Below, piece by piece: positions 27,095-36,238 of a stretch of 64,000 nt of DNA. The first letter of the stretch is position 1. Every line of letters starts with the position of its first letter. The stretch covers positions 62,001 through 126,000 of the forward strand of contig WLWT01000003.1 of the NCBI GenBank assembly GCA_012103455.1, read 5' to 3'. The translations under genes were made by a program, and so were the position numbers. The notes under the pieces were generated by a model, which saw only the letters and a list, made by a program, of their open reading frames with translations, had not been told where the DNA came from and did not search any database. This DNA is from Gammaproteobacteria bacterium (lineage in GTDB: Bacteria; Pseudomonadota; Gammaproteobacteria; HK1).

Positions 27095-28411
27095 TCAAAG
27101 ATCCACACCATTACTGCCGTCACGGACTTTGGCAGAGTACGCATGGGCGGCCAATCCCTCACCGCTCGCGAGCACTTGTGCCAACGGTGCCAACATTCTC
27201 GCCCCATCCGGCGAGCAATGAATGATGCTGGAACGCTTCTGAAAATCGTAAACGCCAAGCGGCGATGAGAACCGGGCCGTTCTGGCCGTAGGCAGCACGT
27301 GATTGGGTCCGGCACAGTAGTCGCCAAAAGCCTCAGGCGAATGCGCGCCAAGGAAAATGGCCCCGGCATGCTTGACCCGATCAACCCATTGCTCCGGTTG
27401 CGCCACCGCCAATTCCAGATGTTCCGGCGCCAGCGTGTTGGCCAGATCAACCCCCGCCTCCAAATCGGCCACATCGATAAGAGCACCGCGATGGGCCAAC
27501 GATGTTTCGATAATCGCACGCCGCTCCATCTTCGGCAGCAGGCGCGCGATGGTCTGCTCCATCCGGTCTAGGTGCGTCCGATCGGGGGAGATGAGAATGG
27601 CGCGGGCGTCCTCGTCATGCTCCGCTTGGGCGAACAGATCCAGCGCTAACCACGCAGGATCCGCGCTGCCATCGGAGATAATCAGGATCTCGCTCGGTCC
27701 GGCGATCATGTCGATGCCGCACACGCCAAACACCTGCCGCTTAGCGGTAGCGACGTAGATATTGCCGGGACCTACGATCTTATCGACGGCAGGTACCGTT
27801 TCCGTACCGAAAGCCAGCGCTGCCACCGCCTGCGCACCGCCGAGGGTGAATATGCGATCAACACCAGCGGCCCGCGCAGCGGCCAGCACCATGGGCTCCA
27901 GCACACCATCTGGGGCCGGGACCACCATCACCACCTCTTCCACCCCGGCCACTTTGGCGGGAATAGCATTCATCAGAACGGAGGATGGATAAGCAGCCTT
28001 GCCGCCGGGTACATAGATACCCACCCGGTCCAACGCCCTCACCTGCTGGCCCAGCACATTGCCGTGCCGGTCGCTCATCCGCCACGACTCATCGCGCTGG
28101 TGTGCATGAAACTCACGAATACGCTCAGCCGCCTCGGCCAGCGCGTCGCGCTCAGGGGGCTCGACGGTGGACCAGGCGTCCTCGATTTGCTCAGGCGTTA
28201 GCACCAACTCGTCAGTGTCGGACACAGTCCGGCGATCGAAACGGTTGGTCAAGCGTACTAAGGCGGCGTCCCCCTGATGGCGTACCGCATCCACGATCTC
28301 GCGGACCGTGGCCTCCACTTCGCGCCCGTCTTCCAGCGCAAACGCCGTGAGCGCGGCAAGCTGCTCCGGAAACTCGGCGGCTTGCGCGTTGAGGCGCTTA
28401 ATCGTAGTCAT
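27095..28411 (-). CDS. hisD: Histidinol dehydrogenase HisD
   Basis: HisD oxidises L-histidinol to L-histidine in two NAD-dependent steps with a zinc ion. The 438-residue product shows YVPGGKAAYPSSVLMNAIPA, KIVGPGNIYVATAKRQVFG, the signature block GIDMIAGPSEILII, and EHLEL with GDYCAGPNHVLPT. It lies 38 bases downstream of murA, so hisG, often found between the two, is missing. Downstream is a dead insertion sequence instead of hisC. Confidence 0.97.
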   Translation of the reverse strand: MTTIKRLNAQAAEFPEQLAALTAFALEDGREVEATVREIVDAVRHQGDAALVRLTNRFDRRTVSDTDELVLTPEQIEDAWSTVEPPERDALAEAAERIREFHAHQRDESWRMSDRHGNVLGQQVRALDRVGIYVPGGKAAYPSSVLMNAIPAKVAGVEEVVMVVPAPDGVLEPMVLAAARAAGVDRIFTLGGAQAVAALAFGTETVPAVDKIVGPGNIYVATAKRQVFGVCGIDMIAGPSEILIISDGSADPAWLALDLFAQAEHDEDARAILISPDRTHLDRMEQTIARLLPKMERRAIIETSLAHRGALIDVADLEAGVDLANTLAPEHLELAVAQPEQWVDRVKHAGAIFLGAHSPEAFGDYCAGPNHVLPTARTARFSSPLGVYDFQKRSSIIHCSPDGARMLAPLAQVLASGEGLAAHAYSAKVRDGSNGVDL

Positions 28412-28449
28412 CTATCCGGGCTCATCTGCTTGGCGTCATCTGCTTGGAT

Positions 28450-29709
28450 TCACCCCGGAACCCGGCGGATGCGGGCACCGAGTTGTGCCAGCTTCTCCTC
28501 GATACATTCGTACCCCCGGTCGATGTGATAGATGCGATCGACCACGGAGTCGCCCTCCGCCACTAATCCAGCCAGCACTAAACTGGCCGATGCGCGCAAG
28601 TCAGTGGCCATCACCGGCGCCGCGGTTAAATTGTTCACGCCCCGGGTCACCGCCGTGTTGCCCTCTAGCTGCACATCGGCCCCCATCCTGCGTAGCTCAT
28701 GCACGTGCATGAAACGGTTTTCAAACACCGTCTCCGAGATAGTCCCAGTGCCCTCGGACACCACATTAAGGGCGGTAAATTGGGCTTGCATATCGGTGGG
28801 AAAAGCCGGATAAGGTGCCGTGCGAATATTGACCGCTCGTGGCCGGCGGATCGATGCGTCCACGGACACCCAATTGGGCCCTACCCCCACGTCCACACCC
28901 GCCTCGTCCAGCTTCTCCAAAATCGCTTCCAGCATGTCGGGATTGGTGTCTTTGATACGCACTTTACCGCCGGTGATCGCCGCCGCTACCAGATAAGTGC
29001 CGGATTCGATACGGTCGGGCAACACGTTGTAATGGGTGCCGGATAGGCGCTCGACCCCATGGACCGTAATCGTATCCGTGCCAGCGCCGTTGACGTCCGC
29101 GCCCATAGCATTCAAACAATGCGCCAGATCAACCACCTCAGGCTCCCTGGCAGCGTTCTCGATAATGGTGCTGCCATCAGCCAGGGTCGCCGCCATCATG
29201 AGATTCTCGGTGCCGGTGACGGTGGTGAGATCCATGACCAGCCGCGTGCCCTTCAATTTCTTGGCGGTGGCGTGGATGAAGCCATTCTCCACGGCCACCT
29301 CCGCTCCCATCTTCTCCAATCCCGCCAGATGTAGATTCACGGGACGGGAGCCGATGGCGCAACCACCGGGCAGGGAAACCGAGGCACGGCCAAAACGGGT
29401 CAATAGCGGACCCAGCACCAAAATGGACGCGCGCATGGTCTTTACCAGCTCATACGGCGCGTAAAAGTCGGTGATAGGCGATGGGTCCACGGTAATGTTC
29501 ATGCGCTCATCCACCACCAACCCCACCCCCATGCGCCCAAGTAGCTCCATGGTAGTGGTGATGTCGTGCAGATGGGGAATATTGCCGACGGTGATCGGTT
29601 CATCGGCCAGCAGGGTCGATGCCAGGATGGGTAAGGCTGCATTCTTAGCGCCGGAGATCCGTACCTCGCCGGCCAGCGGCACACCGCCTGTGATGATGAG
29701 CTTATCCAC
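28450..29709 (-). CDS. murA: UDP-GlcNAc 1-carboxyvinyltransferase MurA
   Basis: MurA transfers enolpyruvate from PEP to UDP-GlcNAc, the first committed step of peptidoglycan synthesis and the fosfomycin target. The 419-residue product starts MDKLIITGGVPLAGEVRISGAKNA-like text and carries the loop SLPGGCAIGSRPVNLH. The active-site cysteine corresponding to Cys115 is present, so fosfomycin sensitivity by that residue is retained. The C-terminus shows IDRGYECIEEKLAQLGA. It is nine bases after ibaG. Confidence 0.97.
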   Translation of the reverse strand: MDKLIITGGVPLAGEVRISGAKNAALPILASTLLADEPITVGNIPHLHDITTTMELLGRMGVGLVVDERMNITVDPSPITDFYAPYELVKTMRASILVLGPLLTRFGRASVSLPGGCAIGSRPVNLHLAGLEKMGAEVAVENGFIHATAKKLKGTRLVMDLTTVTGTENLMMAATLADGSTIIENAAREPEVVDLAHCLNAMGADVNGAGTDTITVHGVERLSGTHYNVLPDRIESGTYLVAAAITGGKVRIKDTNPDMLEAILEKLDEAGVDVGVGPNWVSVDASIRRPRAVNIRTAPYPAFPTDMQAQFTALNVVSEGTGTISETVFENRFMHVHELRRMGADVQLEGNTAVTRGVNNLTAAPVMATDLRASASLVLAGLVAEGDSVVDRIYHIDRGYECIEEKLAQLGARIRRVPG

Positions 29710-29718
29710 GGGCGCCGC

Positions 29719-29967
29719 TCATGCGCCGCCGCCATCGGCTTTCCATTGCTCCGGTGTAAATGTACGCAGGGATAGAGCATGTACCGCTTCGGTATCGAAA
29801 CTATCACCCAGCGCGCCGTATACCTGGCGGTGCTGGGCCAGCATACTCTTACCCGCGAAGGACTCGCTGACCACGACGGCATTCCAATGCCGGCCATCGC
29901 CGTCAACCTCCGCCCAGCTTCCGGGCAGACCGGCTTCTATTAACTGTTTGATCTCTTCGGCTTGCAT
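29719..29967 (-). CDS. ibaG: BolA-family iron/acid-stress protein IbaG (YrbA)
   Basis: IbaG is a small BolA-like protein that works with monothiol glutaredoxin in iron-sulfur homeostasis. From ATG at 29967 the product is 82 residues, MQAEEIKQLIEAGLPGSWAE, then VDGDGRHWNAVVVSESFAGK, HRQVYGALGD and VHALSLRTFTPEQW, which is the full BolA domain. A second ATG four codons upstream (29979) is possible and neither has a good ribosome-binding site. The ibaG-murA order is common in proteobacteria. Confidence 0.9.
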   Translation of the reverse strand: MQAEEIKQLIEAGLPGSWAEVDGDGRHWNAVVVSESFAGKSMLAQHRQVYGALGDSFDTEAVHALSLRTFTPEQWKADGGGA

Positions 29968-30107
29968 GGGCTGTCCCATAAGTTGTAGTGGCCGATTAAG
30001 GGCGCACTTTGCTGGGCGGATCCGGCAACGCGCTGACCCATTACGCGCGCGGGATAGCGAACTGTCGCACTTCAAAGTTGAAGCTAGGGGTGCCGCGGGC
30101 CTATTAC

Positions 30108-31034
30108 TCAGGCTTCGGCGCCTTCTTTTGCCATCGGCAACAGATCTTCGCGCCGCGCGCCGAGGGCGAGAACCGAGCTGGTGGCCACATAAATAGATGA
30201 ATAAGTACCGATGAACACACCGACGATAAGCGCGGTGGCGAAACCGTGGATCAACTCACCACCCAGGAAGAAAAGCGCGAGCAACACCAACAACGTGGTC
30301 AAGGACGTCATCAACGTCCGTGACAAGGTCTGATTGAGGGAAATATTGGCGGTCTGTTCCACCGTAGCCCGGCGCAATTTGCGGAAATTCTCCCGCACCC
30401 TGTCGAACACAACGATGGTGTCGTTGAGCGAGTAACCGATAACGGCCAGGACAGCGGCCAACACTGTCAGATCGAATTCAATACCGATAACGGAGAAAAA
30501 ACCCAATGTAATGACGACGTCATGGGCCAAGGCGGCCACCGAGCCGATGGCGAAACGCCATTCAAAGCGCAGGGCGATATAGATAAGGATCCCGGCTAGC
30601 GCGATCAACATGGCGATGCCGCCGTCCTCACGCAACTCCTCGCCGATCTGCGGACCCACGAACTCCACGCGGCGCATCTCCAGTTGCTCACCGTGGGCCG
30701 CTTCCAGGGCATCCTCCAAGGTGGTGCTCAACTCGGCTTTATTGAGCTCATCACGGGGCGCGATGCGCACCAACACCTCACTATTGGTGCCGAAGTGCTG
30801 CACTATGGCCTCTGGAAAGCCGGCTTCAGCCAGAGCCTCACGGGCCTTCTCCACATCGGCAGGTCCCGGATATCCAACCTCGACCAAGGTGCCACCCGTG
30901 AAATCGATACCGAGATCAAGCCCCCTAAAGCCGAGCGACAGCAAGGAGAGCAGCAGTAAGCCGACGGAGAACCATACCGCCTTGCGGCGTTGACCGACGA
31001 AATCGAACTTAGTGGGTTTGCTGAGTAACTGCAT
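30108..31034 (-). CDS. secF: Protein translocase subunit SecF
   Basis: SecF pairs with SecD in a proton-driven membrane complex that helps pull preproteins out of the Sec channel. The 308-residue product has six membrane segments, a first periplasmic loop beginning with the family motif DFTGGTLVEVGYPG, and the C-terminal bundle with GYSLNDTIVVFDRVRENFR. It is 28 bases after secD. Confidence 0.96.
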   Translation of the reverse strand: MQLLSKPTKFDFVGQRRKAVWFSVGLLLLSLLSLGFRGLDLGIDFTGGTLVEVGYPGPADVEKAREALAEAGFPEAIVQHFGTNSEVLVRIAPRDELNKAELSTTLEDALEAAHGEQLEMRRVEFVGPQIGEELREDGGIAMLIALAGILIYIALRFEWRFAIGSVAALAHDVVITLGFFSVIGIEFDLTVLAAVLAVIGYSLNDTIVVFDRVRENFRKLRRATVEQTANISLNQTLSRTLMTSLTTLLVLLALFFLGGELIHGFATALIVGVFIGTYSSIYVATSSVLALGARREDLLPMAKEGAEA

Positions 31035-31062
31035 CGTTGTGATCCGGGGTTATAGGCGGCGG

Positions 31063-32922
31063 CTATATGGACAGTTGCGAGACCCGGCGCCCGCCATAGA
31101 TAAGATTGACGATGCCCCGCGTGCCCATGATGGCGGTGAACATCGACGTCAAAATACCTATGGACAAAGTGACCGCGAACCCTTTAATAGGCCCGGTACC
31201 GAAGCCGAAGAGAACCACGGCGGCGATAAGCGTGGTGATATTGGCATCGGCAATAGTGGTGAACGCCTGCTCGTAACCCCGTTTAATGCTCGCCTGAGGC
31301 GAGTTGCCGTTGCGCAGCTCCTCGCGTATGCGTTCGAAAATAAGCACGTTGGCATCCACCGCCATACCCACTGTCAGCACGATCCCTGCGATACCCGGCA
31401 GCGTCAACGTCGCTTGCAGCATCGACAACACCGCCACGATGAGCACCAAGTTGGTAGCCAAAGCAACATTCGCCACCAAGCCGAAAACCCGGTAATAAAA
31501 CGCCATGAACACGAGAACCAGCACGAATCCTATCTGTACGGACAAGGTGCCCTTGTCGATACTCTCCTGCCCTAGGCTGGGCCCGACTGTGCGCTCCTCG
31601 ATAATCACTATAGGGGCGGCCAAGGCACCGGCCCGCAGCAGCAGGGCCAAATCGCGCGCCTCCGCGGTGGAATCCAGTCCCGAGATCTGGAAGTTTTTCC
31701 CTAGGCGGTCCCGTATCACGGCGACATTGATCACCTCTTCGGTGATCTTCTTCTGCCGTTTCTGCACGCCATCGACCTCACGCACCGTCACCTTGTGATC
31801 GATGAAGATGACCGCCATGCTCCGGCCCACGTTGCCCTTGGTGCGATCATGCATGATGTCGGCACCGCGGCCATCCAGGCCGATGAACACTGCCGGAGTC
31901 CCGGTCTGTTGCTCTATACCCGATCGGGCATCGACGATGTAATCACCGGAAATGACGATATCGCGCTCAAGCAACACTGGCCTGCCGCCGCGCTCGTAAT
32001 AGAGTTTTGAGCCGATCGGCACAAGTCCATTCACCGCATCGGCCACATTGCCCCGATCATCGACCAGGCGGAACTCGAGCGTCGCCGTGGCACCGAGGAT
32101 GCGCTTCGCCTCCGCCGTATCCTGCACACCGGGCAGTTGCACCACGATGCGATCATCACCCTGGCGCTGGATCACGGGTTCGGCCACACCGAGTTCATTG
32201 ACCCGGTTGCGCAGCGTGGTGATGTTCTGGTCAAGAGCGAAAGCACGTACCGCCAAGACCGCCTCTTCAGTCAAAGCGGCACGGAATTGAAACTGCCCCT
32301 CGGGACCGTCACTGAGTTCAAGATCAGCGATCTCCGCCCGGATAAGCTCACGGCCTTTAGCCATAGTCTGGGCGTCACGGAAGATCACCAAGATGCCGCC
32401 CGTCTCCGGGCGCTGCACCGAGCGGTACCGGATCCGCGCCTCGCGGAGCAGCGTTCGTATGTCGCCCACATGCCGGTTCTCGGCCTGACGCACGGCCGCT
32501 TTCATATCCACCTCCATGAGGAAGTGAACACCGCCTTGCAGATCCAAGCCCAGATACATCGGCAAAGCGCCCACCGCCTGCAACCATGCGGGCGTAGTCG
32601 GCGCCAGATTCAGCGCCACCACGAAGTCATCGGACAGGCTTGCGCGAATGGCACGGGATGCTTCCAATTGTTTCTTGGGATCATCAAGCCGCACCAGCAA
32701 GCGCGCCTCGCCACGGTCTATCCGTTTAGGCTCTATGCCCGCCTGAATGAGCGCCGTGCGCACCTCGGCCTCAAGGGTAGCGGGCAGAGCCGCGCCGGCC
32801 CGGTGAGCGGAGATCTGGACAGCGCGATCAGGCGCGAATAGATTCGGTGAGGCGAACACGAGCCCGATCACACAAACGGCGATGAGAAGCAGATACTTCC
32901 AAAAAGGATACTGATTGATCAT
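31063..32922 (-). CDS. secD: Protein translocase subunit SecD
   Basis: SecD is the larger half of the SecDF complex. The 619-residue product has an N-terminal membrane segment, the motif LGLDLQGGVHFLMEVD at about 125, a large periplasmic domain, and a C-terminal six-helix RND-like bundle with GMAVDANVLIFERIREELR. The length is typical of gammaproteobacterial SecD. ATG overlaps the yajC stop by four bases. Confidence 0.97.
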   Translation of the reverse strand: MINQYPFWKYLLLIAVCVIGLVFASPNLFAPDRAVQISAHRAGAALPATLEAEVRTALIQAGIEPKRIDRGEARLLVRLDDPKKQLEASRAIRASLSDDFVVALNLAPTTPAWLQAVGALPMYLGLDLQGGVHFLMEVDMKAAVRQAENRHVGDIRTLLREARIRYRSVQRPETGGILVIFRDAQTMAKGRELIRAEIADLELSDGPEGQFQFRAALTEEAVLAVRAFALDQNITTLRNRVNELGVAEPVIQRQGDDRIVVQLPGVQDTAEAKRILGATATLEFRLVDDRGNVADAVNGLVPIGSKLYYERGGRPVLLERDIVISGDYIVDARSGIEQQTGTPAVFIGLDGRGADIMHDRTKGNVGRSMAVIFIDHKVTVREVDGVQKRQKKITEEVINVAVIRDRLGKNFQISGLDSTAEARDLALLLRAGALAAPIVIIEERTVGPSLGQESIDKGTLSVQIGFVLVLVFMAFYYRVFGLVANVALATNLVLIVAVLSMLQATLTLPGIAGIVLTVGMAVDANVLIFERIREELRNGNSPQASIKRGYEQAFTTIADANITTLIAAVVLFGFGTGPIKGFAVTLSIGILTSMFTAIMGTRGIVNLIYGGRRVSQLSI

Positions 32923-33245
32923 GCGGACTTAATCGTGCCTTTGGGCATCACCGCACCGATGGCGCTGCGCTGCACTTTCACCTCAGTGCCCGAAGCCACC
33001 TCAACATGGAGGAAATTGTCCCCGACCTCGCTGATGCGGCCAAGCAAACCGCCCTGGGTCACCACTTCATCGCCTTTTTTGAGATCCGCCACCATCTTCC
33101 GATGCTCCTTCGCCCGCTTTTGCTGGGGGCGAATTAAGAGAAAATAGAAAACAGCGAAAAGAATGATGATGAAGAGAAAATCGCCAAATCCCGGCCCGGC
33201 CCCGCCGCCAGCTTGGGCGTGGGCATTAGAGATGAAGAAATCCAT
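32919..33245 (-). CDS. yajC: Sec translocon accessory protein YajC
   Basis: YajC is a small bitopic protein that associates with SecDF. The 108-residue product has a short N-terminus (MDFFISNAHAQA), one membrane segment (DFLFIIILFAVFYFLLIRP) and the family stretch QQKRAKEHRKMVADLKKGDE followed by VTQGGLLGRI. It opens the yajC-secD-secF operon, 93 bases after tgt. Confidence 0.96.
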   Translation of the reverse strand: MDFFISNAHAQAGGGAGPGFGDFLFIIILFAVFYFLLIRPQQKRAKEHRKMVADLKKGDEVVTQGGLLGRISEVGDNFLHVEVASGTEVKVQRSAIGAVMPKGTIKSA

Positions 33246-33338
33246 GGGTAAGCCTCGGATATGGGCTGGGCAAAGGGTGCGAAGTATACAGAACGCTGCA
33301 GGTGGAGTTGAAGCGCGCCGATTTCAACACTGGCGGGC

Positions 33339-34472
33339 TCAAGGTCTGCGTTGCTCATAGAACGCATCTTTAAAAGAGGCGAATCCGCCCCGCTCCACGG
33401 CGGCGCGCATAGCGGCCATCAAGTGCTGGTAATAGTGAATGTTGTGGATGGTGTTCAGCCTCGCCCCCAAAATTTCATTCGCCCTGGACAAATGGTGTAG
33501 ATAAGCGCGCGAGTAGTGGGTGCAGGTGTAACAGGTGCAAGCGGGGTCCAACGCGTGCTCATCCGTGCGGTGCGCCGCATTGCGGATGCGCACCGTGCCG
33601 CCCGCGGTAAACAGGTGACCATTACGCGCATTGCGGGTAGGGAGCACGCAGTCGAACAGATCGATGCCCCGGCTCACCCCCTCCACCAGATCCTCCGGTG
33701 TGCCAACGCCCATCAGGTAGCGGGTGGTGTAATCGGGCATATGCGCCATGAGCGCGTCCAACACCCGCAAACGCTCCTCAGCCGGCTCGCCCACGGCCAA
33801 ACCACCCACTGCGTAGCCATCGAAACCGATATCGGTCAGCGCCTGCAAACTGGCTCTGCGTAGCTGCGCATAGACACCGCCTTGAACGATACCGAACAAA
33901 GCATTCGCACCAGGCTCATCGCGGCCATGGGCATGGGCCACTTTGGAGCGGGCCGCCCAGCGCATGCTGAGTTCCATGGAAGTGCGCGCCTGCGCCAGGG
34001 TCGCCGGATAGGGTGTGCATTCATCGAACGCCATCACGATGTCCGAATTCAACACCCGCTGCACGGCCATGGAGGTCTCCGCATCCATGAAGATCTTCGA
34101 ACCATCAATAGGCGAGCGAAAACGCACCCCCGCTTCGGTCAACTCGCGTAGCGCCCCTAAGCTGAATATCTGGAAGCCGCCGGAGTCGGTCAAGATGGGT
34201 CCGTCCCAGTGCATAAACCCGTGCAGCCCACCGTGGGCAGCCATGATCTGCGTACCGGGGCGCAGCATCAGATGGAACGTATTGGAGACGACTATCTGCA
34301 CGCCCAGCCCGCGCAACTCTTCGGGCGTCATCGCTTTCACCGTGCCATAAGTGGCCACCGGCATGAACGCGGGGGTCTCGACCGCTGGCCGTGCGGGAAA
34401 GTGCATACGGCCCCGGCGCGCACCGTGTTCGATGCCCAGCAATTCGAAGTAGTGGCGTTGTTGTGCAGTCAT
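33339..34472 (-). CDS. tgt: tRNA-guanine transglycosylase Tgt
   Basis: Tgt exchanges guanine-34 for the queuosine precursor preQ1 in tRNAs with GUN anticodons. The 377-residue TIM-barrel protein shows VSNTFHLMLRPG, ILTDSGGFQIFSLG, GGLAVGEPAEERL, FDCVLPTRNARNG (with the catalytic aspartate) and the zinc site CTCYTCTHYSRAYLHHL. ATG overlaps the queA stop by four bases, so the two queuosine enzymes are coupled. Confidence 0.97.
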   Translation of the reverse strand: MTAQQRHYFELLGIEHGARRGRMHFPARPAVETPAFMPVATYGTVKAMTPEELRGLGVQIVVSNTFHLMLRPGTQIMAAHGGLHGFMHWDGPILTDSGGFQIFSLGALRELTEAGVRFRSPIDGSKIFMDAETSMAVQRVLNSDIVMAFDECTPYPATLAQARTSMELSMRWAARSKVAHAHGRDEPGANALFGIVQGGVYAQLRRASLQALTDIGFDGYAVGGLAVGEPAEERLRVLDALMAHMPDYTTRYLMGVGTPEDLVEGVSRGIDLFDCVLPTRNARNGHLFTAGGTVRIRNAAHRTDEHALDPACTCYTCTHYSRAYLHHLSRANEILGARLNTIHNIHYYQHLMAAMRAAVERGGFASFKDAFYEQRRP

Positions 34473-35491
34473 GGCGAACGTTCCAGGAACATGGCATCCC
34501 CGTAGCTAAAGAAGCGGTATTGCTGCTCCACCGCGTGGCGGTAAGCCGCTAAAATCCGCTCGCGGCCGGCAAACGCCGCCACCAACATCATCAACGTAGT
34601 AGCCGGCAGATGGAAATTGGTCACCAGTGCATCCACTACACGAAACTCAAAGCCCGGGGTCACGAACAGGCGGGTATCGCCGCTATAAGGTTCCAGGGTG
34701 CCACCCACCGCCGCCGTTTCCAGGGCGCGCACCACCGTTGTACCCACCGCCACCACCCGCCCGCCGCGCTCGCGGGCGATGCACACTTGATCGCAAACGA
34801 CGCTAGAAACCTCCAACCACTCAGCGTGCATTTTATGGCCGTGGATGCCCCCCTCGGCGCGCACCGGCTGAAACGTTCCCGCACCCACATGCAGCGTGAC
34901 ATACGCGAGCGACACGCCGCGGGCTTCTAGCCTCTCTAGCAGGGCCTCGTCGAAATGCAATCCTGCCGTGGGAGCGGCGACCGCACCGCACCGGCGCGCG
35001 TATACCGTCTGGTAGCGCTCGGCGTCTATCTCATCCGCCGCGCGCTCAAGATAAGGTGGCAGTGGTAGCTGACCGTGGGTCTCTATAAGCTCCGGCCAAG
35101 AGCCTTCGATGAGTTGCAGTACAAAAAGATCATCGCGCCGGCCCACCACGCGGACCGGCGTATTCGCCAGAAATAGCTCACTACCAGGCTTAGGGGAACG
35201 GTTCGACTTGATATGGGCTAACGCTTTCGCATCGTCCTCAACCCGCTCAAGCAATACCTCCACCGCGCCACCGCTGCGCTTGCGGCCCGTCAGCCTGGCG
35301 GCCATCACCCGCGTATCGTTCAACACCAGCACATCACCGGGCTGTAGCCAGCCGGCCAATGCGGCGAAGGTGGTATCCACAAACCCGCCTACGGCTGGCA
35401 CGTGCAGCAACCGCGACTCGGTACGCCGCGGCGACGGATACTTGGCGATCAGGTGCGCGGGCAGATGGTAGCGAAAATCGGCGAGTTCCAT
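34469..35491 (-). CDS. queA: S-adenosylmethionine:tRNA ribosyltransferase-isomerase QueA
   Basis: QueA moves and isomerises the ribosyl group of SAM onto preQ1-modified tRNA, making epoxyqueuosine. The 340-residue product begins MELADFRYHLPAHLIAKYPS and shows GDVLVLNDTRVMAARL, AAPTAGLHFDEALLERL, THVGAGTF-like VTLHVGAGTFQPVR and TNFHLPATTLMMLVAAFAG. It is divergent from the tRNA-Leu gene that starts 54 bases away. Confidence 0.97.
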   Translation of the reverse strand: MELADFRYHLPAHLIAKYPSPRRTESRLLHVPAVGGFVDTTFAALAGWLQPGDVLVLNDTRVMAARLTGRKRSGGAVEVLLERVEDDAKALAHIKSNRSPKPGSELFLANTPVRVVGRRDDLFVLQLIEGSWPELIETHGQLPLPPYLERAADEIDAERYQTVYARRCGAVAAPTAGLHFDEALLERLEARGVSLAYVTLHVGAGTFQPVRAEGGIHGHKMHAEWLEVSSVVCDQVCIARERGGRVVAVGTTVVRALETAAVGGTLEPYSGDTRLFVTPGFEFRVVDALVTNFHLPATTLMMLVAAFAGRERILAAYRHAVEQQYRFFSYGDAMFLERSP

Positions 35492-35528
35492 GGCGGCGCG
35501 ATAGTACGCACATGTGCCCGAGTCGCGC

Positions 35529-35534
35529 TATACT
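35529..35534 (+). promoter_or_regulatory. -10 element of the tRNA-Leu promoter
   Basis: TATACT lies 10 bases before the tRNA 5' end and is followed by a GC-rich discriminator (GCGCCGCCC), typical of stringently controlled stable-RNA promoters. No good -35 is visible at the expected distance. Confidence 0.5.
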
Positions 35535-35544
35535 GCGCCGCCCT

Positions 35545-35631
35545 GCCGGGGTGTCGAAATCGGTATACGAGGCAGACTCAAAATCTGCTGTGCTCACGCA
35601 CGTGAGGGTTCGAGTCCCTCCCCCGGCACCA
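35545..35631 (+). tRNA. tRNA-Leu (anticodon CAA)
   Basis: Acceptor arms GCCGGGG and CCCCGGC pair perfectly and CCA is encoded at 35629-35631. The anticodon stem GCAGA/TCTGC encloses the loop CTCAAAA, giving anticodon CAA, which reads UUG. The long variable arm (TGCTCACGCACGTG region) and T-loop GGTTCGAGTCC are those of a class II leucine tRNA of 87 bases. It marks the left edge of the accessory region. Confidence 0.97.
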
Positions 35632-35646
35632 AAACTTCTTTAAGCA

Positions 35647-35960
35647 TCAGGCGCATAGCGCAAGGCCAAGTTTGATTAGGTTGCGTATCTTGGTACGCGG
35701 CCTGCCCCACTGTTTCCAGTAGCCCATCGCGCCCCACCGGCATGTCCCGTGGTCAAGTTCAACACCGCGTTGGTATGGGTTGCCCATCCCGCAGTCGTTG
35801 CTCCAGCCACGCCGATAGAGACTTACAGTTCGCGGATTTTGCTTGCCCTCGACACACCCAGCTACGGCCGGTCAGTTCACGCACACGGTGCTTGAACTTT
35901 TCCACGCTTTTGCGGTACCAGCGAATGTGCTTGTCGTGAACAGCTTTGCATTGGGCTTGC
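35647..35960 (-). pseudogene. C-terminal remnant of a group II intron reverse transcriptase/maturase
   Basis: Minus-strand text reads HIRWYRKSVEKFKHRVRELT then GRSW, which matches the start of the maturase X domain. After a frame change it reads GVELDHGTCRWGAMGYWKQW and GRPRTKIRNLIKLGL before a stop. This is the recognisable end of group II intron-encoded proteins (WKQW..PRTKIRNLIKLG). Everything upstream (RT domains) is missing and I see no intron domain V on the 3' side, so this is a scrap. An attC-like site lies 150 bases away. Confidence 0.65.
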
Positions 35961-36112
35961 TTCCCACAAAATCTCGCGGTTTTGCAGTTGCCTTCTGCTC
36001 GTTGTTAATGCCATACTCCAGCATAAAGTACAAGTGGTAGTTTGCCAACAGGGGACTTACACCCCATCAGTTCATGCCCATGCTGGGCGTACACAAATCG
36101 CTGGTGAGGAAC

Positions 36113-36174
36113 CGCTAACACTGCACGTTAGTTCCCTCGCTTCGCTCGGCGGCCCCACAGTTCAAGCGTTAGGC
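36113..36174. other. attC-like integron recombination site (possible)
   Basis: The 62-base stretch starts CGCTAAC, ends in the R'-box-like GTTAGGC preceded by TTCAAGC, and contains an internal hairpin-prone core (CTCGCTTCGCTCGG). TTCAAGCGTTAG is the usual right half of integron cassette attC sites. Pairing between the two outer boxes is imperfect, so it could be a decayed site or a chance match. No integrase or cassette gene is seen. Confidence 0.4.
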
Positions 36175-36238
36175 AAATGTAGCGATCTCTTACGTTGCCT
36201 AATTTTCTTACTCTGAAATTAATTTGGTTCTTCCGGGT

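Noticed and set aside
35612..35631. Direct repeat of the tRNA-Leu 3' end as a right attachment site
   Set aside because: I looked for the T-arm/acceptor sequence near 50.0-50.75 kb and did not find it.
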